From contig NZ_QUZT01000044.1 of the NCBI RefSeq assembly GCF_004682045.1, forward strand, positions 1-58,146: a DNA stretch of 58,146 nt, written 5' to 3'. Origin of the DNA: Pseudomonas nabeulensis. GTDB lineage: Bacteria; Pseudomonadota; Gammaproteobacteria; Pseudomonadales; Pseudomonadaceae. The notes beneath the pieces were generated by a model that ran no database searches, had not been told where the DNA came from, and saw nothing but the letters and a program-made list of their open reading frames with translations. The position numbers and the translations under genes were made by a program. Shown here one piece after another: positions 35,026 to 42,139 of the stretch; positions within the stretch are counted from its first letter, which is position 1, and every line of letters starts with the position of its first letter.

Positions 35026-35067
35026 TTCTCTATTTGAGGGTTGGCGCGGTGTGACCGGCGCCTGTTC

Positions 35068-35784
35068 TTATAGGTTGAGCGGTGCGACGTAGGGCGCTAC
35101 GGCAAAGCCATACACGGTGGCAGGTTGCAGCTGCACCGTGGTTGCCGTGGTGATGCTGGGTGTCACATTGAGGGTTTCCCCTGGCAGTACGTAGGTGCGC
35201 GGCAGCAGCGCTGAACCTTCACCCGGCAGCAGTCGCAGTTCCTGGGCCAGGCGCACCACATAAGGGGTTGGATTATGTACCTTCAACTGGTTTTTTTTCA
35301 GGCTCCAGACCAAGCCTTCCCATGGCGTACGGTTAGGGGCCAGGCCCTTGGGATGGATAATCACCGGCAGGTTCTGGCGCACGGTCACTCCGACCCGTGC
35401 ATGCCCGGCCTGGGCTTCCGAGCGGCCCTGGGGCATACCTTCGAAAATTACCCGTTTCAACCGTTGGGTGGTCAGGGGGGCGGGGGATTGCAGGATAAAG
35501 CGTACCAATTGGCTCTTGGACGGTTCGACCCGGGACAGGGGAGGGGTGACAAACAGCAGTGAGGCGGTGTCTTCGGGAATGTCTTCCAGGGTGACGTGCA
35601 ACAAGGCCAGCTTGCTATCGGTGTTGGTCACGGACACCGAAGCTTCGCCGTCGGCCTCGTTGACGATGACCACCGAAGTGTCCGGCACCATACCGTCAGC
35701 CAGGGTGTGCTGGCTGAGTATCAGTGCCAGTGCGCCGAGGTACAGGCGCAGGGTTGGAAAAGGAAAACCAGGGAAGGTTTGCAT
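35068..35784 (-). CDS. Periplasmic fimbrial chaperone (PapD-like)
   Basis: A 238-residue exported chaperone with two Ig-like domains. The signal peptide reaches about residue 29 (TLADGM). Conserved chaperone segments are ASVSVTNTDSK, FVTPPLSRVEPSKSQLVRF and LKRVIFEGMP in domain 1, and the domain 2 segment LKVHNPTPYVVRLAQELRL. It should hold the pilin subunits by donor-strand complementation. It starts 2 nt after the stop of the fifth subunit gene. Confidence 0.9.
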   Translation of the reverse strand: MQTFPGFPFPTLRLYLGALALILSQHTLADGMVPDTSVVIVNEADGEASVSVTNTDSKLALLHVTLEDIPEDTASLLFVTPPLSRVEPSKSQLVRFILQSPAPLTTQRLKRVIFEGMPQGRSEAQAGHARVGVTVRQNLPVIIHPKGLAPNRTPWEGLVWSLKKNQLKVHNPTPYVVRLAQELRLLPGEGSALLPRTYVLPGETLNVTPSITTATTVQLQPATVYGFAVAPYVAPLNL

Positions 35785-35786
35785 GG

Positions 35787-36416
35787 CTACATATACCTGA
35801 GGTCGAGCACGATGGAACCGTCCAGCGGCACTTCCTGATTGAGGGTCAGGACCGCGGCGGCATTGATCGACGTGTTGATTTGCAGGGTGGCGTTGAGCAG
35901 GCGATGGGGTTCCGGCACCAGGGTGCCGGGCTTGGCAAAGCCCATGAAGTTATCGGGGTAGGCATTGACTTCGGGGAACCAGGTCTGGCCCTGATTGCTG
36001 GAAGCCAGCACCAGTGCCGGCCCACCGTCGGCCATGACGTTGCGAAAAGCCAGGGAGACAGTGCCCAGGCGTTCCTTCGGTGCGTGGATGTTGTTTCCCA
36101 ACCCGTAATAGAACCCCGGTCCCAGGGATGACGGCGCCCGGTTATCGACGCCAACCAGCACAAACAGCACGGGCTCATTGCAGCTCACGCTCAGGTCCAG
36201 CGGCCGCATGGGCAATGCGCTGAACTCGTATTGATTGAGGCTGCGCGCCGGGACCCTGCCGTGATCGACGATGCCGTTATCCGACAACGTGACCTCGCAC
36301 GCGCTGGGCGTGATCAGCCCCGTAACATTGAGCACGGTGCTGGATGACGCCCATGCCGATTGGCTGGTGCTGAACAGGTAAAGCAAGGCGAGCAGGCCGG
36401 AAGTCGCAGTCTTCAT
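35787..36416 (-). CDS. DUF1120-type fimbrial subunit
   Basis: A 209-residue subunit with signal peptide MKTATSGLLALLYLFSTSQSA. The mature start is ASSSTVLNVTGLITPSACEV; cysteines are in PSACEV and SVSCNE, and the C-terminus is GSIVLDLRYM. It is the fifth gene of the operon, directly joined to the chaperone (2 nt) but separated by a 100-nt gap with a strong hairpin from the four subunits upstream. Confidence 0.85.
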   Translation of the reverse strand: MKTATSGLLALLYLFSTSQSAWASSSTVLNVTGLITPSACEVTLSDNGIVDHGRVPARSLNQYEFSALPMRPLDLSVSCNEPVLFVLVGVDNRAPSSLGPGFYYGLGNNIHAPKERLGTVSLAFRNVMADGGPALVLASSNQGQTWFPEVNAYPDNFMGFAKPGTLVPEPHRLLNATLQINTSINAAAVLTLNQEVPLDGSIVLDLRYM

Positions 36417-36487
36417 GGGGGGTCACAAGGTGCCTGGGTTTTCGAGGGCATCACCTGAGTAATGCATCCACGCAAATGGGTTGGAAC

Positions 36488-36510
36488 GAGCGGCGAGTGG
36501 CTCGCCGCTC
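36488..36510. repeat. Strong stem-loop between subunit genes 4 and 5
   Basis: Perfect 10-bp arms GAGCGGCGAG / CTCGCCGCTC are separated by TGG, 7 nt beyond the stop of the fourth subunit gene. No T-run follows on the coding strand. It may act as an mRNA-end stabiliser or partial attenuator. Confidence 0.7.
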
Positions 36511-36516
36511 CCGGAT

Positions 36517-37140
36517 TTACAGGTAGCGCACGGTCAAGGTGGCCGAGCCATCCATCGTCAACTCTTTGTCCAACGTGAGGCCGTTGGCGGGGGCGATGTA
36601 GGCGTCGATATCGATATCTCCACTCAGTGCCTGAAGGGCAACAGGTGCGATCGTCGTGCTGTCGGCTACCGACATCAAATAGTTGGGCCGCATGACAGCA
36701 AAAGCTTGCCAGGTCGAACCGTTGTTCGATGATGCGATCACGCGCATCGACTCACCATCGGCCGTGAGGTTATTCAAACGCAGGCCGTAATCGCCGAGCT
36801 TTTCTGTGTCATTGACGATACCCAGGCCGTACATACGGCCATCGCCATCAGGGTCTGAACCGGCACGGTTGTCCGTACCCCGAAAGCCGATCAACGTCTT
36901 GGCTTCGCAGGTGATAGTGAACGGGATGGTGCGTATGCCAAGTGGGGTGTAGCCATCGGCCGTCAGGTCTTTGGCGGAGATTTTGCCGTAGTCGATTGCT
37001 CCGCCGCCTATCAGGGCCGGAGTGCAGGCGCTTGGGGTGATCAGGCCGGTCACACTCAGGTCGACACTGGACGCCGCAAATGCGTTGGCGGTGGCGGTCA
37101 GTAGCAGGGCAGGCAACAGGCATTGCGATAAACGTTTCAT
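36517..37140 (-). CDS. DUF1120-type fimbrial subunit
   Basis: A 207-residue subunit with signal peptide MKRLSQCLLPALLLTATANA. The mature part starts ASSVDLSVTGLITPSACTP; cysteines are in PSACTP and TITCEA, and the C-terminus is GSATLTVRYL. Fourth gene in transcription order; very similar in layout to its neighbour at 37179, which suggests tandem duplication. Confidence 0.85.
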   Translation of the reverse strand: MKRLSQCLLPALLLTATANAFAASSVDLSVTGLITPSACTPALIGGGAIDYGKISAKDLTADGYTPLGIRTIPFTITCEAKTLIGFRGTDNRAGSDPDGDGRMYGLGIVNDTEKLGDYGLRLNNLTADGESMRVIASSNNGSTWQAFAVMRPNYLMSVADSTTIAPVALQALSGDIDIDAYIAPANGLTLDKELTMDGSATLTVRYL

Positions 37141-37178
37141 GGTTGGGTCAGATCCTTCAGGGAAAAGGGAGGTTGGGA

Positions 37179-37802
37179 TTACAAGTAGCGAACCGTCACG
37201 GTCACGGAACCGTCGATGGCCACTTCGTTGTTCAGGGTGAGCTGGCTGGTGGGGGCGATTTTCGGGGCAACTTCCAGCGCAGTGGTCAGCAGCTCCACGG
37301 GCATGGGGGCGACGGTGCTGGCGTCGGCGACCGAGAGGATGTTGGTGCGTGTCAGGTTGTTCTCGAGCACCCAGGTAGAGCCCCCGTCTTCGGAGCCGAT
37401 GGTGCGCGTCGACACGCCGTCGGCCACTGGGGTTTGCAGGGTCAAGGTCATGGCGCCGAGCTTTTCGGTGCCATTGATCAGGCCCAGGCCGAACTCGGAC
37501 GAATCATTGTTGTAGTCAGAGCCTTCGCGGTTGTCCTTGGCCTCCAGGGCCATCAGGGTTGCCGCGTCGCAGGTGACGGTCATTTGCACGGTTTGTGGCG
37601 TGAGGGGTGTGGCTTGGACGGGGTCCAGGTCCTTGGCGGAAATCTTGCCGTAGTCCACCGCGCCGCCATTGGACAGGGTGGGCTCGCAGGCGCTCGGGGT
37701 GATCAGGCCCACGACGGTCAGGTCGACGCTGGACGCGGCGAATGCACCGGCACTGGTGGTCAATAGCAGGCTGGCGATGAGGGGGGACAGGCGTTTATTC
37801 AT
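37179..37802 (-). CDS. DUF1120-type fimbrial subunit
   Basis: A 207-residue subunit with signal peptide MNKRLSPLIASLLLTTSAGA. The mature start is ASSVDLTVVGLITPSACEP; cysteines are in PSACEP and TVTCDA, and the C-terminus is GSVTVTVRYL. Third gene of the operon. With 36517 it forms the closest pair of paralogues by eye: same length and shared motifs DYGKISAKDL, GLGI/LVN or ING, and EKLG. Confidence 0.85.
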   Translation of the reverse strand: MNKRLSPLIASLLLTTSAGAFAASSVDLTVVGLITPSACEPTLSNGGAVDYGKISAKDLDPVQATPLTPQTVQMTVTCDAATLMALEAKDNREGSDYNNDSSEFGLGLINGTEKLGAMTLTLQTPVADGVSTRTIGSEDGGSTWVLENNLTRTNILSVADASTVAPMPVELLTTALEVAPKIAPTSQLTLNNEVAIDGSVTVTVRYL

Positions 37803-37832
37803 GATGGAACTCCAGGAGAAAAAAGGGTGGGT

Positions 37833-38462
37833 TTACCAGTACTTCAATTGCAGCGTGGCGTGACCGTCGATGGGCAGTTCATCCAACAGGCTCAGGTCGC
37901 CTGCCGGCGCAATCACGGTGAAGGCGTGCAGGCGCGCGGTAAGGTCTTGCAGGGCAATGGGCGCATAGGGAATGCTGCCACTGTTGGAGAACGCGGTCTG
38001 CGCTGCGTGCCCCAGGTAGGAGGAAGGCCCCCAGGTGGTGCCGCCGTCGCGGGACATGATGGGTTGTACCGGGTCGTTATCGGCTACAGCTTCAAATACA
38101 CCGAATGACACGGCACCGAGTTTCTGGTCGTCATTGACCATGCCCAGGCCGTGCATCGAGCGTGGGTTGATGGCGGCTGTACCCGCCCGGTTGTCCACCG
38201 TGGTCAGGGTGAATAGCGTGGCGCCCTCGCAATGCACTTCCAGTTGCATGACGCCCGTGGCCAGGCGGGTAGGCAGCACGGGGTCAAGGTCCCGTGCGGT
38301 CAACTTGCCGTGGTCCACCACGCCGCCGTTCGACAGAAGTGTTTCGCAAGCGCTGGGGGTGATGGCGCCAGTGATGCTCAAATCCGTGCTGCTGGCGGCG
38401 AAGGCGCCGGGTGCGCTGGCCGCGAGCAGCAAGGCCAGAGAGGCGCGGGTGTGTCTATCCAT
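37833..38462 (-). CDS. DUF1120-type fimbrial subunit
   Basis: A 209-residue subunit from MDRHTRASLALLLAASAPGA (ATG 38462; GTG 38468 is possible). The mature start is ASSTDLSITGAITPSACET; cysteines are in PSACET and EVHCEG. It ends HATLQLKYW, with Trp as the last residue instead of Leu or Met but the penultimate Tyr kept. Second gene of the operon. Confidence 0.83.
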   Translation of the reverse strand: MDRHTRASLALLLAASAPGAFAASSTDLSITGAITPSACETLLSNGGVVDHGKLTARDLDPVLPTRLATGVMQLEVHCEGATLFTLTTVDNRAGTAAINPRSMHGLGMVNDDQKLGAVSFGVFEAVADNDPVQPIMSRDGGTTWGPSSYLGHAAQTAFSNSGSIPYAPIALQDLTARLHAFTVIAPAGDLSLLDELPIDGHATLQLKYW

Positions 38463-38496
38463 GGGCACAAGTCCTTTTGGAGTGGGGAAAGGGGTG

Positions 38497-39123
38497 TCAG
38501 AGGTACACCACGTCCAGCGTGGTGCTGCCGTCCAGCGGTACTTCCTCGGTGAGGGTCAGGGTTTTGGCAGGTGCAATGTCGGTGGCTATGCGCAGGTCGA
38601 CGGTGACGTTCTTCAACGCGATCGGTGTGGGGGTGAGGCCAAACGCATTCCAGTATTCATGGCCCATAAAGCTGCCGGATGAGTTGACCAGCCAGGTCTT
38701 GCCATAGTCGAAGGAGAACAGGGGGTATACGGCGGTGTCCGCGACCGGGTTGTACACGCCGATCCGATAGGCTCCCAGCTTCTGGTCTCCATTGATCAGC
38801 CCGAGGCCGTAGTATTCGGACAGGGATGAATAGATTGACGAGCCTCGGCGGTTGTCACGACCGTGCAGGGCAAACAAGGTCTCGGCGTCGCAATTCACAC
38901 TCAGTTTGAGTGTGGCCTCAGGGAGTTCGGTGGGCCGGTCGACCGACAGATCCTTGGCCGGGATCTTGCCGTAATCCACCCGTCCACTGCCGCTCAGGCT
39001 GGGGGTGCAAGCGCTTGGGGTGATCGTGCCGGTGACGCTCAGGTCGATACTGCTGGCCGCCTGTACGCTGGAAGTACAGACGATAAGGCAAGCGGTCGCG
39101 CAGGCTATAAAGGGGACGTTCAT
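38497..39123 (-). CDS. DUF1120-type fimbrial subunit (first gene of operon)
   Basis: A 208-residue subunit with ATG 39123 and signal peptide MNVPFIACATACLIVCTSSV. The mature start is ASSIDLSVTGTITPSACTP; cysteines are in PSACTP and SVNCDA, and the C-terminus is STTLDVVYL. As the promoter-proximal gene it may encode the major subunit, but nothing in the sequence proves that. Confidence 0.84.
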   Translation of the reverse strand: MNVPFIACATACLIVCTSSVQAASSIDLSVTGTITPSACTPSLSGSGRVDYGKIPAKDLSVDRPTELPEATLKLSVNCDAETLFALHGRDNRRGSSIYSSLSEYYGLGLINGDQKLGAYRIGVYNPVADTAVYPLFSFDYGKTWLVNSSGSFMGHEYWNAFGLTPTPIALKNVTVDLRIATDIAPAKTLTLTEEVPLDGSTTLDVVYL

Positions 39124-39126
39124 CAA

Positions 39127-39556
39127 TGTTCCTCGGGAAAAATGTGCAAGCAGGCATTGCCCAGGCAGTGCGCTGGCCGGTCAGGCTTGTAAGTGTTGGA
39201 ACTGACCGGTCGCGCCTTCTATGTGCCTGGAACGGTGGCGAATTTAGCGGCGGGCTCGGGCTTGGGGAATGCAACAAATACGACATTCCGGCGCGCGCGC
39301 CGAGGGGCTGCGCAAGAGTTGGAAAAGTGCGTTTTGCCGACGAAAAAAAGCCCGTTGTCGTAGTTGTTGTATCGCTTGAACGTGGTTATTCGGATACTTT
39401 TTCACGCTTGAATTCGCTGCTCCCTATTCATTTGGAGCTATAGCTGTTTCTTCGCGAAAAGTTCGAGTGCCGTTGTCCTGCCGGGCGACACCTTTCAGGC
39501 GACGCCGTACCTTCGGGTGGCAACCTGATGAGCTGATCGCTCTGCATGAGGTTGTT
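39127..39556. promoter_or_regulatory. Divergent control region between the fimbrial operon and its probable regulators
   Basis: A 430-nt region with no gene that must hold both divergent promoters. An inverted repeat CCGGTCAG-N17-CTGACCGG lies at 39177-39209, 54 nt upstream of the first subunit gene. There is also a GCGCGCGCGC run near 39290. The part near 39360-39450 is AT-richer. I could not identify -35/-10 elements with confidence. Confidence 0.5.
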
Positions 39557-40369
39557 ATGCCGGGCAACTCTTCCGACCGCGCTCCGACTGGGGGGGCGGG
39601 TGCGCATTCCTCCGTTGACTGGCACCACCTCAGGGTATTGGTGGTCGACGATCACCGCCTGTACCGACTGCTACTGGGGGCCATGCTGGAGAAGCTCGGC
39701 ATGCGTCACGATGTGTACGCCAACGGCCAACAAGCCCTCCATGCAATGAGCGTTCAGCGCTTTGATCTGGTGATCAGTGATTGTCGTATGCCGGTGATGG
39801 ATGGGTACGAACTGACGCGTGAAATTCGCCAGCGAGAACAACACGCCGGCAGTGCCCCTATCCCGATCATTGCGTTGAGCGCCCACCTTGCGCTTGAGGA
39901 TGTGCGTCTGTGCAGGGCGTGCGGCATGGACGCCTGGTTGGTCAAGCCGCTGGGCTTGATGCAGTTGCGTGAAGTATTGCTGTACTGGCTGGCCCTGCCG
40001 GCGTACCGCACCGGTCATCCCTATGTGCCGGTGCGCTGGAAGCAAAAACAGGCCACCCGCACACGGCTTATTGAAGCCTTCGGTTCGTGGGATGTGGTGG
40101 AACCCATGCTGTTCAACTTGCTACAGGAGGCTTATATCGACCTGACCGAATTGACCCAGGCTCGGGCCCGTCTGGACGCACTGGTGACTACCCAGCGTCT
40201 GCATCGCCTGGTCGGTAGCCTGGCCTTTCTCGGCGCAACGGACCTGGAGCCGCGAGCGATTGAGTTGATCGCGCGAGTAAACCGGGCAGGGGTCGTGATC
40301 AACGCCTGGGAGTTGGAACAGTTCCAGCAAGATATCGAGCGTTACTTGCAACGCTTGGCTGATCTTTGA
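39557..40369 (+). CDS. REC-Hpt phosphorelay protein
   Basis: A 270-residue protein. The receiver domain (about 25-145) begins LRVLVVDDHRLYR, with phosphoacceptor D75 in VISDCRMPVMDG and the conserved Lys in WLVKPLG. The C-terminal Hpt domain (about 185-270) contains the phosphorylatable His in LHRLVGSLAFLGA. There is no DNA-binding or kinase domain, so it is a phosphate relay or sink. ATG 39557 is chosen because GAGG sits 5 nt upstream. The layout looks like the detached C-terminal part of a BvgS/RocS-type hybrid kinase. It is divergent from the fimbrial operon. Confidence 0.85.
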   Translation: MPGNSSDRAPTGGAGAHSSVDWHHLRVLVVDDHRLYRLLLGAMLEKLGMRHDVYANGQQALHAMSVQRFDLVISDCRMPVMDGYELTREIRQREQHAGSAPIPIIALSAHLALEDVRLCRACGMDAWLVKPLGLMQLREVLLYWLALPAYRTGHPYVPVRWKQKQATRTRLIEAFGSWDVVEPMLFNLLQEAYIDLTELTQARARLDALVTTQRLHRLVGSLAFLGATDLEPRAIELIARVNRAGVVINAWELEQFQQDIERYLQRLADL

Positions 40370-40557
40370 AGTAAGCCGGGTATTTGTAGGAATTTACTCT
40401 GTTGATATGTAGTACTTTTCTGTATGTATTTTCTTTTTATTTTGTAGGTGTAAGTTCCCGGCTCCTGAAATAAAGGGGAACTGCGCAATTAGGCTATTTA
40501 TTGCCAGTTGTTGCTCTGAACTTCACGAGGTATTTTGCGGGGACTCAAATTGCCATC

Positions 40558-41205
40558 ATGGATAAAACAATGTTGCGCGTGATTATTGCTGACGATCATC
40601 CGATTGTTCGTGTCGGGCAAAAAGTGGTGATTGAGGGCTCAGGCAATTACAGCGTGGTGGGTGAGGCCAACGGTCCGGACCAACTGCTGGCATTGCTTGC
40701 CACTACCCCGTGCGATGTGATCGTCACGGATTTCGCGATGCCCGGTGGCCAGCAGGCCGATGGCTTTAGCCTGTTGGGTCTACTGCATCGCCAGTACCCC
40801 AAGGTGCCGGTGATCCTGGTCACCATGTTTGCCAACGTGGCGACTTTGCGCGCTGCGTTTTCCCATGGGGCAAAGGCGATTGTGGCCAAGAGTGCCTCGG
40901 CCCGGGAGTTGCCTCAAGCGCTCAAGACCGTGATGCAGGGCAAGCCGTTTGTCAGTGAATGTTTGAAGTTGCAATTGGACTTGGCCGCTGTCACCCAGGC
41001 GACCCAGACGCCGCAACTTTCCGGCAAGGAACGCGAAGTGGTACGGATGTTGGCCAGCGGGTTGACCGTCAGCCAGATTGCCGCTCGGGTAAATCGCAGC
41101 ATTTCGACGATCAGCAAGCAAAAGAGTACGGCCATGCACCGTCTATGCATATCCACCGATGTTGATTTGTTTGCCTATGCGCGGGAAAACGGGATGGTGC
41201 CCTAG
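40558..41205 (+). CDS. LuxR-type response regulator (RcsB/BvgA-like)
   Basis: A 215-residue protein: receiver domain with MLRVIIADDHPIVRVGQ and phosphoacceptor D58 in VIVTDFAMPGG, whose loop GGQQADGFSLL resembles RcsB, then an HTH LuxR domain (LSGKEREVVRMLASGLTVSQIAARV and SISTISKQKSTAMHRL). It follows the REC-Hpt gene by 188 nt of AT-rich DNA holding an inverted repeat GTTCCC/GGGAAC (40454-40481), so it may have its own promoter. It is the likely DNA-binding output of the local relay. Confidence 0.88.
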   Translation: MDKTMLRVIIADDHPIVRVGQKVVIEGSGNYSVVGEANGPDQLLALLATTPCDVIVTDFAMPGGQQADGFSLLGLLHRQYPKVPVILVTMFANVATLRAAFSHGAKAIVAKSASARELPQALKTVMQGKPFVSECLKLQLDLAAVTQATQTPQLSGKEREVVRMLASGLTVSQIAARVNRSISTISKQKSTAMHRLCISTDVDLFAYARENGMVP

Positions 41206-41298
41206 AAAGGATATTTTCAGGGTGAATGACCATGGCGTAATGCGTCGCTGAGGATTATCGTGCAGGCCTATTGACCCAATGGATTGCGGAGCCTGCCC

Positions 41299-41769
41299 AT
41301 GAGTGATGCCCACGACGCCCTGATTACCCGGTTCTATCAAGCGTTCCAGCGCCTGGACGCCGAAGCCATGGCGGCTTGCTACACCGATGATGTGGTGTTC
41401 AGTGACCCCGCGTTTGGCGAACTGCATGGGCGTGATGCGGGTGATATGTGGCGCATGCTCACCACCCGCGCCAAGGACTTCTCCCTGACCTTCGATAGCG
41501 TACGCAGCGATGAACTCAGTGGCAGTGCGCATTGGGTGGCGACTTACTTGTTCAGCGCCACCGGTAACACCGTGGTCAACGATATCCAGGCGCGCTTCGT
41601 GTTTCGCGATGGCAAGATCAGCGAGCACCACGACAGTTTCGACCTGTGGCGCTGGTCGCGTCAGGCATTGGGCACCAAGGGCCTGTTGCTGGGCTGGACG
41701 CCCGTGGTGAAAAACGCTGTGCGCACCCAGGCCCTGCGGGGTTTGAAGGCCTTCCAGGCCAGTCGCTGA
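41299..41769 (+). CDS. NTF2-like / SnoaL-like domain protein
   Basis: A 156-residue soluble protein with the cone-shaped NTF2-like fold signature: ITRFYQAFQRLDAEAMAACYTDDVVFSDPAFG, then a late segment FRDGKISEHHDSFDLWRWSRQALG. The family includes small-molecule isomerases and many proteins of unknown role. GGAG lies 7 nt upstream of ATG 41299. The next gene starts directly at its stop codon. Confidence 0.8.
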   Translation: MSDAHDALITRFYQAFQRLDAEAMAACYTDDVVFSDPAFGELHGRDAGDMWRMLTTRAKDFSLTFDSVRSDELSGSAHWVATYLFSATGNTVVNDIQARFVFRDGKISEHHDSFDLWRWSRQALGTKGLLLGWTPVVKNAVRTQALRGLKAFQASR

Positions 41770-42042
41770 GTGAACACGCCCGACCCCAAGCCCTGGTTCG
41801 TCTACCTGGTACGCGCGGCCAATGGCTCGTTGTACTGCGGCATCAGCAATGACCCGGTGCGTCGTTTTGCAACTCACCAGAGCGGCAAGGGCGCACGGTT
41901 TTTCCTGTCCAGCCCGGCGGTGGCGCTGGTGTATACCGAGCAGTGCGCAAGCAAGGGCGAGGCATTGCGCCAGGAGCGCTTGATCAAGAAATTGAGGAAG
42001 AGTGCCAAGGAGTGCCTGGCGGCGAATGGCTCACAAATTTGA
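41770..42042 (+). CDS. GIY-YIG domain protein (YhbQ family)
   Basis: A 90-residue protein consisting of one GIY-YIG nuclease domain: WFVYLVRAANGSLYCGISNDPVRRFATHQ, followed by GARFFLSS and the late segment ALRQERLIKKL. The GTG start directly follows the stop of the upstream gene, so translation is likely coupled. Nuclease activity on DNA is reported for some family members; the role here is unknown. Confidence 0.88.
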   Translation: MNTPDPKPWFVYLVRAANGSLYCGISNDPVRRFATHQSGKGARFFLSSPAVALVYTEQCASKGEALRQERLIKKLRKSAKECLAANGSQI

Positions 42043-42055
42043 CTCATCATCTTAT

Positions 42056-42127
42056 GTGCTACCAATTGATACTGATATCTACCAAAAATTGATAGCTTTA
42101 AGTATTGTTCGGTAGATATTCGTACTG
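42056..42127. promoter_or_regulatory. AT-rich repeat-bearing promoter region of the AAA ATPase gene
   Basis: Two direct repeats of TACCAA-TTGATA type (CTACCAATTGATA and CTACCAAAAATTGATA) are followed by an inverted GGTAGATATT facing GATATCTACC. The base composition is far more AT-rich than the neighbours. It could hold an operator for an unknown regulator. Confidence 0.45.
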
Positions 42128-42139
42128 ATGGATGTTTCA

